Shown: positions 25,839-35,675, numbered from the stretch's first letter. The stretch: DNA of 64,000 nucleotides from Acetobacter sp. (GCF_022483985.1 NZ_JAKVME010000001.1:1674001-1738000), one strand, 5' to 3'. Numbers and translations: made by a program. Notes: generated from the sequence alone by a model not told the origin.

Positions 25839-26885
25839 ATGTGGCGCGATCTTCGCAGCATGAAACAGACACCTCGCCTTTTTCGTACAATTCCCGGTCT
25901 TCTGCTCAGCATGGCCGTCGCCGGATGCGCCATACTCCTTGAACAGACGGAACGGTTTCTGACTGGTTCGGCATGGATCGAAAGTCTTGTGCTCGCCATT
26001 CTGGCTGGCGCCGTGCTCCGTACGCTGTGGAAGCCGTCAACCGTTTTTGAGAGTGGCATCCATGTCTCCGCTCATACCCTGCTGGAAACAGCCGTCGCCC
26101 TGATGGGGGCTGCGATCAGCGTGGAGATGGTTTTGAAAGCCGGTCCTGCTCTCATTCTCGGCATTGTGGGGACTGTCGGCATTGCGATCGGAACTGGCGT
26201 GCTGCTGGGGCGTGCTTTTGGGCTACCGCCCAGAATGGCGTTGCTGATCGCCTGCGGAAACGCCATTTGCGGCAACTCCGCCATCGCCGCAGTCGCTCCC
26301 GCCATCGACGCGGACAGTGATGAAGCCGCCATCGCCGTGGCTTTCACCGCCGTTCTGGGCATTGTGGTGGTCATGTGTCTGCCTGTAGTGGCCCACGCCC
26401 TTCACCTGACACAGACGGCTGGTGGCGTCATGGCGGGTCTGACAGTGTATGCTGTGCCGCAGGTGCTTGCCGCCGCTGGTCCGATGGGCGCGACAGCCGT
26501 ACAGATCGGCACACTGGTCAAGCTGGTCCGCGTGCTGATGCTCGGTCCGGTCGTGGCGGTGAGTTCGCTGGTTTACACGCGGCGGCTTCCACTGTGCGAC
26601 GCAAAGCCCCGTTCCTGCCTGAGCCGTTTTCTACCGCCCTTCATTCTGATTTTCATGGGGCTGATGACGGCACGCTCGCTGGATCTGGTTCCACACGTTC
26701 TGCTTGCGCCACTCCACATGATGAGCGGCATGCTCACACTTGTCGCCATGGCGGCGCTGGGGCTTGGCGTTGATTTACGGAATGTGCTGGCTGCCGGACC
26801 GCGTGTAATGGCGGTTGTTACTCTGTCGCTTGGAGTGTTGGGCGGAGTGGCGCTGCTGGTCGCCAGACTCTGCTGTCAGCTATGA
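25839..26885 (+). CDS. yeiH: YeiH-family (UPF0324) membrane protein, putative sulfur-compound exporter
   Basis: Integral membrane protein of about 348 residues with roughly ten helices. Diagnostic stretches are ESLVLAILAGAVLRTLW, LLETAVALMGAAISVEMVL, LLIACGNAICGNSAIAAVAP and TVYAVPQVLAAAGPMG. The family has been linked to sulfite or sulfonate-derived compounds through its LysR partner; biochemical transport is poorly documented. A TTG at 25824 or an ATG at 25860 are alternative starts; 25839 lies just outside the palindrome. Confidence 0.82.
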   Translation: MWRDLRSMKQTPRLFRTIPGLLLSMAVAGCAILLEQTERFLTGSAWIESLVLAILAGAVLRTLWKPSTVFESGIHVSAHTLLETAVALMGAAISVEMVLKAGPALILGIVGTVGIAIGTGVLLGRAFGLPPRMALLIACGNAICGNSAIAAVAPAIDADSDEAAIAVAFTAVLGIVVVMCLPVVAHALHLTQTAGGVMAGLTVYAVPQVLAAAGPMGATAVQIGTLVKLVRVLMLGPVVAVSSLVYTRRLPLCDAKPRSCLSRFLPPFILIFMGLMTARSLDLVPHVLLAPLHMMSGMLTLVAMAALGLGVDLRNVLAAGPRVMAVVTLSLGVLGGVALLVARLCCQL

Positions 26886-27035
26886 AAGGAAAAATCCGTC
26901 CATAGCCATGACGCAGAAAGCTGGTTTGGTGGGGCATCATGCCGACTATATCTTTATCATCCTCACCGGACCGCCATGACGTCAGGATGGTCATAGTGTA
27001 ATGAAAGTTCAGACCATGTCTGCTACAATCCCGGC

Positions 27036-27677
27036 ATGAAGCAGAAGAACCGTTCAAAAGCCACCTCTGCCGGGAAAGCCTCTCTTTCGAGACAACACGA
27101 GCGGAAAATGGTTCTTTCCGTGCTCGGCGTCGTGCTGATCCTGTTCGCCGGGGCCGCAGGGCTGAGAACATTTCTGACGTCTCAACACCATACGCAGATC
27201 GGTGGTCCTTACACATTGACTGACGAACAGGGACAGACCGTCACACAGGCCAGTTTTCAGGGGCGTTATACGCTTCTTTATTTTGGCTACACGCATTGTC
27301 TTGATGTATGCCCTCTGACGCTTGCAACCTTGTCAGTGGCACTGGAGGAACTCGGCGGACAGGCGCAAAAAGTCACTCCGGTTTTCATCTCGGTCGATCC
27401 TGAGCGGGATACTCCAAAAGTCCTGCGGGATTACGTCCAGCGTTTCTCCAGCCGCATTGTCGGCCTGACAGGAACCGAAGCCCAGCTCCAGCCTGTCATG
27501 AGTGCGTTTCATGTTTCGGCACAGCGCCACGCCGCCAGTGGCTCAGGCTATCTTGTCGATCATAGCTCGCTTCTTTACCTGATGGATGGGCAAAACCATC
27601 TGGTCGGCATGATCCCCGTTGATGCCAGTGCCCATCAGATTGCCAGCGAACTCAGACGACTTCTACCGTCATCCTGA
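27036..27677 (+). CDS. Sco1/SenC-family copper chaperone / thiol-redox protein
   Basis: Membrane-anchored periplasmic protein of 213 residues. One N-terminal helix (VLSVLGVVLILFAGAAGL) is followed by a thioredoxin fold with the Sco motif YFGYTHCLDVCPLTL (CxxxC) and the later copper-ligand His in YLVDHSSLLYL. Sco proteins deliver Cu to cytochrome oxidase CuA or keep it reduced. It converges on the PepSY gene with only two bases between the stop codons, and lies beside a likely copper-uptake set. Confidence 0.9.
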   Translation: MKQKNRSKATSAGKASLSRQHERKMVLSVLGVVLILFAGAAGLRTFLTSQHHTQIGGPYTLTDEQGQTVTQASFQGRYTLLYFGYTHCLDVCPLTLATLSVALEELGGQAQKVTPVFISVDPERDTPKVLRDYVQRFSSRIVGLTGTEAQLQPVMSAFHVSAQRHAASGSGYLVDHSSLLYLMDGQNHLVGMIPVDASAHQIASELRRLLPSS

Positions 27678-27679
27678 CG

Positions 27680-29029
27680 TCAGGTCGGGCATAATCTCTG
27701 GAACATCCGGCTCGCGAGAGCCAGAACGAGCAGCGATGCACCGAGTTCAGGCAGAAACACCGCCAGAACAACAAGGATTACGATTCCAGCAATTCCATGT
27801 TTTTGAGAGCGCAAGGCTGGTGGAACCCCCAGCTTCCCGACAGGTCTGCGTCTGAGCCATAAAAATGTCGCGGTTCCGCTCATCAGCAGCAGGCCGGACG
27901 CCACCATAAGATTGATGACCTGATTCATCCAGCCGAAAAGCTGCCCCTCATGTGCGGCCACACCATAGCCGATTATCCGGTCCATCAGACCTTTTCCGGC
28001 GAACGTGGTCCGCGCCATCACATGCCCGCCGGATGTGACCGTAACACTCTCTCGCAGGGGTCGGTTCTGCGTATCCGAGCGAACGGTCCAGACAGAGCCT
28101 GACGGCGTGATGATCACCGGAGCAGACAGGGAAAGAGTGGCGGCAGTCCGCGCGACAGCGTCCAGACCACTCAAAAGATGTTTTTCAGGAAGAAGGGCTG
28201 AGGCGTCCGGCATATCCATACCGGGCATATCCATGGTGCCTTTTGAACGCGTCTGTGATGGCTCCACCGGGTGCCCGGCAATGACTGTGGCGGCAGGAAC
28301 CGCGCCAATCTCCCAGTCCTTGACGGACGTCAGACGGCCAACCGTCTTTTCGACTGATTGCAGGGCATGCCCCCAGACGAAGGACCAGGGCAGACCTGAC
28401 ACCAGAAACAGAACCAGAAAGAGTGATGTCCAGACACCGGTTACGGCATGTAAATCCCGCCAGCGGGTCCGCCCCTTCGCTCCAAGACGGGGGTAAATGA
28501 CGCCTGCCAGTCCGCTATGAGACCGTGGCCACCAGAGCAGCAGACCTGTCACGACCAGAACAATGGTCCATGAGGCAACCATTTCCATAATGACGGAACC
28601 CACATTGCCCAGCAGCAACTGGCCGTGCAGCCGAAAGACCAGCCTCTCAAATCTCTTTTCTTCCGGAACGGTTTTCAGAACGACATGAGCATTCCTGTCG
28701 ACATACACGCGGACGGCTTGCCCGTCCGGCCTGATGACGAGAACACGCGCCGCGCTGTGCTGTGTGCGAGGAAGTTCATAAGCCAGAAAAGAGCCTTGAG
28801 GCACTACCGACAGGGCCGTCTGAACGTCACGCTCGGGAGAGGGCGACAGGACCATGGGCAGATGGTCATATCGCCAGTCGATCCAGTCATCAATCTGCGG
28901 TTTAAAGAGATAAACCGCTCCGGTCAGAGACAGAAAGGCCACAAAAGGCAGACAGAACAGCCCGGCGAAGAAGTGCCACCGCCAGAGGGTACGATGGTCT
29001 GGCCAGAGCGCGGAAACGTGCGTGATCAT
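27680..29029 (-). CDS. PepSY-associated membrane protein with Met-rich loop
   Basis: PepSY-TM family protein of 449 residues: helix 1 at HFFAGLFCLPFVAFLSLTGA, a periplasmic PepSY region, further helices at SWTIVLVVTGLLLWWP, SLFLVLFLVSGLPWSFVW and two near the C-terminus. A periplasmic loop at about residue 265-275 reads MDMPGMDMPD, a Met/Asp pattern seen in copper-handling proteins. Family members are often ferric or cupric reductases coupled to TonB-dependent uptake. The gene follows the TonB receptor gene by 11 bp on the same strand. Confidence 0.82.
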   Translation of the reverse strand: MITHVSALWPDHRTLWRWHFFAGLFCLPFVAFLSLTGAVYLFKPQIDDWIDWRYDHLPMVLSPSPERDVQTALSVVPQGSFLAYELPRTQHSAARVLVIRPDGQAVRVYVDRNAHVVLKTVPEEKRFERLVFRLHGQLLLGNVGSVIMEMVASWTIVLVVTGLLLWWPRSHSGLAGVIYPRLGAKGRTRWRDLHAVTGVWTSLFLVLFLVSGLPWSFVWGHALQSVEKTVGRLTSVKDWEIGAVPAATVIAGHPVEPSQTRSKGTMDMPGMDMPDASALLPEKHLLSGLDAVARTAATLSLSAPVIITPSGSVWTVRSDTQNRPLRESVTVTSGGHVMARTTFAGKGLMDRIIGYGVAAHEGQLFGWMNQVINLMVASGLLLMSGTATFLWLRRRPVGKLGVPPALRSQKHGIAGIVILVVLAVFLPELGASLLVLALASRMFQRLCPT

Positions 29030-29040
29030 GGCGATCTCCT

Positions 29041-31371
29041 TCAGAATCTGATCCGCACGCCGCCGAAATACGCGCGGGGCGAGCCTGCGTAGATGGAGCC
29101 TGTGCTGTTCATGAGTGTGGCGGCACCAGACTGCTGGCCGTTGGCTTGCAGGCTGTCACTGATGTTGGTGGCGCCTGCGACATAGGTCTGGTTTGCGACG
29201 TTCTGCACCTCGAAATACCAGTGCAGCCGATGCGCCCAGCCGAACCGGACTGGCGGATCATAATGCACTTCAAGATTCAGCAGCGCATAACCCGGCGCTT
29301 TCAGACGATTGGCGTTATCAAGCCAGTAGGAATCCCGCCAGGTAACTTCCGCATATCCGCCCAGTCCTTCCAGTGGACCTTCAGGCTGGTCGTAGAGAAA
29401 GCGGGCATTGAGAAAATTGGGAATGACCCCGGGAATATAATGACCTTTACGGCTGAAACTGCGTGAAAGCGTGCTGTTGGAAAGAACCTCGCTGTAATTG
29501 GTGTAAACCTGATTATCGTATGTATAACTCAGCTTGATCCGACCGCCGGGAAGCATTTTCGGCAGCGGTTTCCACTCCACGCCCAGAACAACGCCACGAT
29601 GCTCGGACGCTGGCGCATTGAAGGTATAGGAGCCAACCGTGTTGACACCCGCAGACTGGCTGACCAGTTCGTTTTGATAAAATTCGTAAAAACCCGTGGC
29701 CTGAAGGCTTATATTGGAAGATGGATGCCAGTCCGCACCCAGATCGACTCCGACACTTGTCTGGCTTTTCAGTTGCGTGTTGTTTCCATATTGCCCCTGC
29801 GGGGTAATGAAAAGATTGGAAGATGATGGTGTGCCATAGGCCGTGCCGACGCGGGTATGCAGCGTCCAGTCTTTTGATGGTGTGTAAATCAGCGCTCCCT
29901 CCGGAGCGAGATTGAAATAGAAACGATTGGCCGTGATGGCGCGCTGAGTGCTTGCTGTGGCGGAATAGCCATAAAGCGTTTCGGTTGCGCCGATATCGGA
30001 ATATGTACCACCAAGCCCCACCACGATGTGCCAGTCCGGCGCAAAATGCCAGTCTTCCTGAAAACGGGCGCCAAGATTCCACTGGTGCCCATAGCTTTCG
30101 GAACTCATGGCGCCTCGTGTTGCGCCGCCAAATGGCATGATATTGTAGGTCTGTGACCCAAAATCGAGATAATCAAAGCTGACGCCGGCGAATGTCTCCA
30201 ATGCCCTGCCAGCGAGTTGAGCATGATTGGTTATGTCGCTGCTCACATTGTAGGAATTATACGGGCCGACATACGCCGTGGGCGAGGTAGGCTGATCGAT
30301 GTGGCGTTGATCGTAGGTGAACTGGTTTCGCCATGTTGTATGGCTGTTGAAATCATGCTCCCAGCGCAGACCGACGACCGTGCGTCGGTCAAAACGTCCC
30401 AGACCGGCGGCTTCAGGACTCATGGCTACCTTTGCGCCATAGCGGCCATTGACCAGCAGATTGACGGACGCGCATCCGGCTGCCGCGCTGGCCGCGTTGG
30501 CGCACCCCTGCTGGTAGGGATTGGCGCGATACTGACTGAGTGACAGTCTTACCGGCAGAAAAGCATCGGTGACGTTGTTGACGAATTTCAGAATCAGCCG
30601 GTCGGATGAAGTCAGATTGACACGAAGCCGCACATTTTCCGTCGAGGTATTGTAACGGCTGTTGGCAATGAAACCGTTTCCGCGCACATCGCTGCCGAAG
30701 ATCATCAGGTCATAACGGCTATTGCCAAAGCCGAGCGTCGCATAGTTGTTGAACATTCCGAAGCTGCCGAAATCGGAGCCCAGTTCCAGCCCGTGGATAT
30801 CCGCTCCCTGTCGAGTATGGAAATTGATGGCGCCATTGATGGCGTAATTGCCATAGAGGGTGGAGGCTGGCCCCTGGAAAACATCAACCCCCTGATAGGC
30901 ATGGGGATCGATCAGATCAGCCCGGGCAGTCCCGTCGGGCTGGGTCATGGGAAAGCCATCCTCCAGCACCTGTAGATTCTTCAGGCCATAGGACTGACGG
31001 TCTCCCGATCCCCGGACGGATACCACGGTATCACGGGGACCATTCCCCTGAGTGAAGCTGACGCCGGGAATGGTCACCACCATATCCGCAACGCTCTGGC
31101 CGATCTGATCCGCGAAATCACGTCTGTCCGAGCTATAGGTCGTCTGGCCTGTTGGACGAGTGAGAGCAGACGAGCGGTTTAACCCCGTCACAAGAATCTG
31201 TTCGGTTTTGGCGGGAATTTTGCCAGTTTTCGACGCAGGAACGAGAGTGTGGTGCTCAGAAAGGTGGGCCGCCGCACCTTCTGTCGCGGCGCACGCGCTG
31301 GTAGCCGGGATGACGACGACAGCCGCCATCATCCCGCAAAACGGGAGTGAAATATGGGCAGTATGAAACAT
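29041..31371 (-). CDS. TonB-dependent outer-membrane receptor
   Basis: About 776 residues: signal peptide ending near TSACAATEG, TonB-box-like EQILVTG, plug domain (SVADMVVTIPGVSFTQG, VVSVRGSGDRQSYGL, VFQGPASTLYGNYAINGAIN) and a 22-strand barrel ending with aromatic F (FGGVRIRF). The start at 31371 gives a normal signal peptide; the frame stays open to 31407. Paired with the PepSY protein and the DUF2946-like protein it is probably a metal (copper) or metallophore receptor of OprC-like type; substrate is inferred from neighbours only. Confidence 0.88.
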   Translation of the reverse strand: MFHTAHISLPFCGMMAAVVVIPATSACAATEGAAAHLSEHHTLVPASKTGKIPAKTEQILVTGLNRSSALTRPTGQTTYSSDRRDFADQIGQSVADMVVTIPGVSFTQGNGPRDTVVSVRGSGDRQSYGLKNLQVLEDGFPMTQPDGTARADLIDPHAYQGVDVFQGPASTLYGNYAINGAINFHTRQGADIHGLELGSDFGSFGMFNNYATLGFGNSRYDLMIFGSDVRGNGFIANSRYNTSTENVRLRVNLTSSDRLILKFVNNVTDAFLPVRLSLSQYRANPYQQGCANAASAAAGCASVNLLVNGRYGAKVAMSPEAAGLGRFDRRTVVGLRWEHDFNSHTTWRNQFTYDQRHIDQPTSPTAYVGPYNSYNVSSDITNHAQLAGRALETFAGVSFDYLDFGSQTYNIMPFGGATRGAMSSESYGHQWNLGARFQEDWHFAPDWHIVVGLGGTYSDIGATETLYGYSATASTQRAITANRFYFNLAPEGALIYTPSKDWTLHTRVGTAYGTPSSSNLFITPQGQYGNNTQLKSQTSVGVDLGADWHPSSNISLQATGFYEFYQNELVSQSAGVNTVGSYTFNAPASEHRGVVLGVEWKPLPKMLPGGRIKLSYTYDNQVYTNYSEVLSNSTLSRSFSRKGHYIPGVIPNFLNARFLYDQPEGPLEGLGGYAEVTWRDSYWLDNANRLKAPGYALLNLEVHYDPPVRFGWAHRLHWYFEVQNVANQTYVAGATNISDSLQANGQQSGAATLMNSTGSIYAGSPRAYFGGVRIRF

Positions 31372-31441
31372 GAGACTGAACCTGAACAAGCAGCACGAAA
31401 AGCTCACATGCGGGGCACATGAGCGGCTCTTTCAATTCAGA

Positions 31442-31840
31442 TCAGGCAGGAGGCCCCTGCGGGCAGAGTGAGGCCCGTTTTGGCCTCGGCGGTCCACGGA
31501 TGGGCGTGAACATCCAGGGCTGATGGATGCCGGAGACAACCAGCGCGATGAAAAGACAGAAGACAACACTCAGAACCAGAAGCTCAAAAGCCTCAGACAG
31601 CAGAAAGCTGTCATCTTCCGGATTGGTGGAGTGATGCTGCTGGCCGTCCGGGTCAGACGATGAACTCTGATCGTCGCAAAGAATGCTCAGCTTTGTAAGA
31701 TTCTTGAGGGGATCGTCCATCAGCGCTGACGGGAAGGCGATTCCGCCGAAGGTCAGACGCGCAACCACAGCAAGCAACACAAGAGGCCAGAAGGCCGTCA
31801 TGTAAGTCAAACTGTGGGCACGTGAAGACATGCGTGACAT
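31442..31840 (-). CDS. DUF2946-like small membrane protein
   Basis: 132 residues with a hydrophobic N-terminal helix (FWPLVLLAVVARLTFGGIAF), a polar segment LSILCDDQSSSSDPDGQQHH, a second hydrophobic helix and a C-terminal RGPPRPKRASLCPQGPPA. Short proteins with a Cys/His-containing loop and an 'RxPP...RGPP' tail fit the DUF2946 group, often found beside copper or TonB receptor genes. First gene of a probable operon with the TonB receptor and PepSY protein. Family assignment is tentative. Confidence 0.6.
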   Translation of the reverse strand: MSRMSSRAHSLTYMTAFWPLVLLAVVARLTFGGIAFPSALMDDPLKNLTKLSILCDDQSSSSDPDGQQHHSTNPEDDSFLLSEAFELLVLSVVFCLFIALVVSGIHQPWMFTPIRGPPRPKRASLCPQGPPA

Positions 31841-31951
31841 TTACAGGAAGTTTTTCCTGCTAGCCAGACACATATTTTGTTCACGGACTTGATCACCGCG
31901 ACCAATGAAAATGTCGGCCATGGAAAATACGGATATTACCACAAAAGAAAA

Positions 31952-31977
31952 AGGCTCCGGACAACCATCCGGAGCCT
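31952..31977 (-). terminator. Rho-independent terminator of the ferredoxin-NADP reductase gene
   Basis: AGGCTCCGGA (31952-31961) pairs with TCCGGAGCCT (31968-31977); on the minus strand a TTTTTCTTTT tract follows. Confidence 0.9.
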
Positions 31978-32003
31978 CTGCATAACCAGCATTCCAGCGC
32001 TTT

Positions 32004-32882
32004 TTACCGCTCGACAAACGCCTTCTCGACAACATAGGCGCCCGGCTTGGAGTTGTTGCCTTCGTCAAATCCAAGACCTTCGAGCAGCTTTTCCGTGTCG
32101 GCCAGCATTTCCGGCGACCCGCAGATCATCACGCGGTCCAGTTCCGGATCGAACGGCGGCAGGTTGAGATCAGTGAAAATCTTGCCGCTCTCGATCAAAG
32201 TGGTGATGCGGTCGGTGACCTCAAAGTCCTCACGGGTCACAGCCGGATAATAACGCAGCTTTTCAGAAATCATCTCGCCGAGGAACTCATGCTCCGGCAG
32301 CTCGTGGCGGATGTGATTGAAGTAGGCCAGCTCACCCGAGATACGGACCGTGTGCGTCAGCACGACGTTCTCGTAACGCTCATAGCATTCCGGGTCCTTG
32401 ATGAGGCTCATGAACGGCGCAAGGCCGGTGCCTGTGGACAGGAAATAGAGGTTACGGCCCGGACGCAGGTTGTCGAGCAGCAACGTGCCGACGGGCTTGC
32501 GACCGATAAGGACCGTGTCACCCACCTTCACATGGCGCAGACGCGAGGTCAGCGGACCGTCCGGCACGGCGATGGAAAGGAATTCCATGTGCTCTTCATA
32601 GTTCGGCGAGGCGATGGAATAGGCGCGCAGCAGCGGCTTGCCGTCCACTTCCATGCCGATCATCGTGAACTGACCGTTCTCGAAACGCAGGGCCTGATCA
32701 CGCGTGGTGGTGAAGCTGAACAGCCGGTCCGTCCAGTGATGAACCGTCAGCACCTTGGCCGGAAACAGATGACCGTATTCCTTCTCCGGAGGAGCAAGGT
32801 GCCACACACCTTCCTGCCCTTCGACAGGCAACAAACCGGAAGGAGCCTCTTCAGGGGAAACGCGTGGCAGAATGTCGGACAT
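32004..32882 (-). CDS. fpr: Ferredoxin--NADP(+) reductase
   Basis: FAD enzyme exchanging electrons between NADPH and ferredoxin/flavodoxin. 292 residues, with the FAD-binding LLRAYSIASPNYEEHMEFLS, the NADP-binding LYFLSTGTGLAPFMSLI and VMICGSPEML, and the C-terminal aromatic-containing GAYVVEKAFVER. This is the bacterial Fpr subclass. An N-terminal extension of about 35 residues precedes the usual start region (ILPRVSPEEAPSGLLPV). Monocistronic with its own terminator. Confidence 0.93.
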   Translation of the reverse strand: MSDILPRVSPEEAPSGLLPVEGQEGVWHLAPPEKEYGHLFPAKVLTVHHWTDRLFSFTTTRDQALRFENGQFTMIGMEVDGKPLLRAYSIASPNYEEHMEFLSIAVPDGPLTSRLRHVKVGDTVLIGRKPVGTLLLDNLRPGRNLYFLSTGTGLAPFMSLIKDPECYERYENVVLTHTVRISGELAYFNHIRHELPEHEFLGEMISEKLRYYPAVTREDFEVTDRITTLIESGKIFTDLNLPPFDPELDRVMICGSPEMLADTEKLLEGLGFDEGNNSKPGAYVVEKAFVER

Positions 32883-33129
32883 AGACCGGAAATCTCCGTA
32901 TCGGCAGCGATGTTCGCATCCGGCGCTGCCCCAATTGGGAGCAGAACCTTTCTGGCGGACCCACCGCTGGGTTGCTGACGAATTTTGGGAGGGGGTTTTA
33001 AGTGGAACCGGCGCTTTGCACCAGAAATAATTTACAACGTCTGAATTGACCGGCGGGAAACCCTGTTACTCCCCGCCGCTCGCAAGGTGGCTCTGACAAG
33101 CAGAAATACGCGCCAGAGCCTGCCTTACC

Positions 33130-34356
33130 TCAGCGCATGATGCCAGTATGGCCCACGGAATAACGGCCCGGCTGCGGCCAGACCGTGAGACCGTGCGGCT
33201 CGGCCCCAACAGGAATGATGGTCATCGCGCCAGTTGTCGTGTCGATGGCATAGACCACGTCGTCAAAGCGCCCGGACAGCCAGAGCAGCTTGCCGTCTTC
33301 GCTGACATTGCCCATGTCGGGGCTGCCGCCACCGGGGATCGGCCAGGTCTTTACAACCTGATTGGTCGCGAAATCGATGACCGAGACGCTGCCTTCCTTG
33401 CTGTGACGCGGACCATGCACCTTGTGGGAGCCGCGGTTCGCCACATACATGACCTTGGCGTCACGGCTCGGGTAGATACCGTGCGTGCCGACACCCGTCG
33501 GAATAAAGCCGGTTTCCTTGAACGTGTCGCCATCGACGATGAACACACCATCAGCGTGCATGTCGGCCACATAGAACGTCCTGCCGTTCGGAGCCGTCAG
33601 AATGTCCTGCGGCATGCCTCCCTTGGACAGTTTCAGATAGCCGATGAGCTGGCGGTTGACCGTGTCGATCTTGGCCAGCATGCCACCGAACTCACAGGTG
33701 AAGATGGCGTAGCGTCCGTCGATGGAGAACCCGGCATGGTTGATGCCACGGCACTCCGGCGCTTCCACCGAGCCCTGCATCTGCATGCTGTGCGGATCAC
33801 GGAAGTCGAGGCGCTTGCGGGCCTCCGCCACGACAATCGCCGACTTGCCGTCGGGCGTGAAATACATGTTGTAAGGGTCGTCAACCGGAACCGGCGCACC
33901 CGGCTTGCCGGTGCGTGGATCAATCGGGGTCAGGCTGCCTTCAGTCGTGCCCTCGGCGTTGTTCGTCGCCCAGATCGTGCGCAGGTCCCATGACGGCACG
34001 ACATGCTGCGGGCTTTTGCCGACCGGAAAACGGTCCACGACCTTCATGGTCGCGGGGTCGATGACATACACATCGTTCGAGCGCAGGTTCGGCACGTAAA
34101 CGCGGGCCGGGTCCTTGGCGACTTCCGGATTGAGGTTCCCGGGACGGGCCTCGGAATATATATTGCCGGCGTCGATCACCGGAGGCATGCCGGGGATGGT
34201 CTGCACGGCCGCGGCCGTTGCGGCCGGAACCAGACGGGCAGCTTCAGAAGCCGCCTGAGCGGGAGCGGTCCCGGTCTGGGCCCATGCAGGAGCCAGACCG
34301 GCAGCGCCAAGCAGTACAGCCACCGCGGCGCCTGTCAGAAATCGATTTTTCGTCAT
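33130..34356 (-). CDS. Exported YVTN/YncE-like beta-propeller protein
   Basis: Signal peptide (MTKNRFLTGAAVAVLLGAAG ... PAWA) followed by an Ala/Pro-rich linker and a seven-bladed propeller with repeats such as RVYVPNLRSNDVYVIDPATM, PNGRTFYVADMHADGVFIVD and KVMYVANRGSHKVHG. The start at 34356 has GGACG six bases upstream; an ATG at 34407 would put non-signal sequence first. YncE-type propellers bind DNA or unknown ligands in the periplasm, and no enzyme activity can be claimed. Two Cys residues (PECRGINHAGF, FTCEFGG) could form a disulphide. Confidence 0.8.
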   Translation of the reverse strand: MTKNRFLTGAAVAVLLGAAGLAPAWAQTGTAPAQAASEAARLVPAATAAAVQTIPGMPPVIDAGNIYSEARPGNLNPEVAKDPARVYVPNLRSNDVYVIDPATMKVVDRFPVGKSPQHVVPSWDLRTIWATNNAEGTTEGSLTPIDPRTGKPGAPVPVDDPYNMYFTPDGKSAIVVAEARKRLDFRDPHSMQMQGSVEAPECRGINHAGFSIDGRYAIFTCEFGGMLAKIDTVNRQLIGYLKLSKGGMPQDILTAPNGRTFYVADMHADGVFIVDGDTFKETGFIPTGVGTHGIYPSRDAKVMYVANRGSHKVHGPRHSKEGSVSVIDFATNQVVKTWPIPGGGSPDMGNVSEDGKLLWLSGRFDDVVYAIDTTTGAMTIIPVGAEPHGLTVWPQPGRYSVGHTGIMR

Positions 34357-34503
34357 GTTTGCGTCCGTTAACCTCGGCAAGGCGTCGGACATAGCACAGG
34401 ATGCCACGGCGACAAGCGATCTGGGTCAATTCCGGTCTGTCCATCCCCCTTTGTCCCGATATTTTCAGGCGCGATGATCAAAGACCGGACCAGAAACGAC
34501 CGC

Positions 34504-35634
34504 TCAGCCAGCATCTGCCCGCACTGCGAACCGTTCCTGCATTTCGGACAGAGGCCAGCGTGGACGAGGTCGCATGGCACGGTCGTCCGGTATGGGCAGA
34601 CCACGTCGCGCCGCCTCATGACAGACTTCCAGCGCCGCCCAGCCGACCATGACGGCGTTGTCCGTGCACAGGCGCAGGGGTGGCGCGACAAACGGCACGC
34701 CGTACTCGGCGGCAATACGGGTCAGGGACGCCCGCAGCACGCCGTTAGCCGCCACGCCGCCTGCCGCGACCAGCGTGGTCGGCGGCTCCATCATGGCGAA
34801 GGCGTGCCGGACACGATCCTCGATCACATCCGCGACGGCCTGCTGGAAGCTGGCGGACAGATCCGCCGCCACCGGACGGGGCAGCGCCGCACTGCCATAA
34901 GGCTCGATCTGGCGGGCCAGCGCGGTTTTCAGGCCGGAGAAGGAAAAGTCGCACCCCTCCCTGCCCTTCAGAGGACGCGGGAAAGCGAAGGCGGCAGGGT
35001 TGCCCTCTCTCGCCAGCGCTTCGAGTTGCGGACCGCCCGGCCAGCCGAGGCCAAGCATCTTGGCCACCTTGTCGAAGGCTTCGCCCGCCGCGTCGTCAAT
35101 CGTGCCGCCGAGACGGCGATACTGCCCGATCCCCTCCACCGCCAGACACTGGCAATGACCGCCGGAAACCAGAAGCAGCAGGAACGGGAACGAAATATTT
35201 TTTTTCGAGACGCCGGGCAGCCTTGCGGACAGCGCATGGGCCTCAATGTGATTGACCGCGATGAACGGTCTGTCGAGCGCGATGGCCAGCCCCTTGCCGA
35301 AGTTCGCTCCGACGATCAGGCCACCGATCAGGCCCGGCCCGGTGCTGGCGGCTATGGCGCCCAGATCATGCAGGGCGAGGCCTGACGCTTCCACGGTTTT
35401 CCGCGCCAGATCGGGCAAAAGCGCCAGATGCGCGCGGGCCGCGATCTCGGGCACGACTCCCCCGAACGCGGCGTGCGCTTCCTGTGAAACGACCTTCTCC
35501 GCGAGCACTTCGCCTTCCGGTGAAAGAATGGCACACGCGGTCTCATCGCATGACGACTCGATGGCAAGAATTGGTCCGCTGGGATATAGAGCCTCCCCAT
35601 CGGAAGCGTTTCTGTCGGTCCTGTCTGGCGTCAC
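34504..35634 (-). CDS. tsaD: tRNA N6-adenosine threonylcarbamoyltransferase TsaD
   Basis: Adds the threonylcarbamoyl group to A37 of ANN-decoding tRNAs, with TsaB, TsaE and TsaC elsewhere. ASKHA fold: ILAIESSCDETACAIL at the start, metal-binding HIEAHAL (HxxxH), LVSGGHCQCL, and the C-terminal FVAPPLRLCTDNAVMVGW. Length 376 is slightly long owing to an N-terminal tail of about 20 residues. Divergent from hemC with 41 bp between starts. Confidence 0.96.
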   Translation of the reverse strand: MTPDRTDRNASDGEALYPSGPILAIESSCDETACAILSPEGEVLAEKVVSQEAHAAFGGVVPEIAARAHLALLPDLARKTVEASGLALHDLGAIAASTGPGLIGGLIVGANFGKGLAIALDRPFIAVNHIEAHALSARLPGVSKKNISFPFLLLLVSGGHCQCLAVEGIGQYRRLGGTIDDAAGEAFDKVAKMLGLGWPGGPQLEALAREGNPAAFAFPRPLKGREGCDFSFSGLKTALARQIEPYGSAALPRPVAADLSASFQQAVADVIEDRVRHAFAMMEPPTTLVAAGGVAANGVLRASLTRIAAEYGVPFVAPPLRLCTDNAVMVGWAALEVCHEAARRGLPIPDDRAMRPRPRWPLSEMQERFAVRADAG

Positions 35635-35675
35635 GTCACCTTTCCTTCATCCGGTGCTGGTAATAAACACGCCCA

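Noticed and set aside
33148..33993. 281-codon plus-strand frame opposite the YncE-like gene
   Set aside because: Shadow of the propeller gene; composition typical of reverse-strand artefacts.
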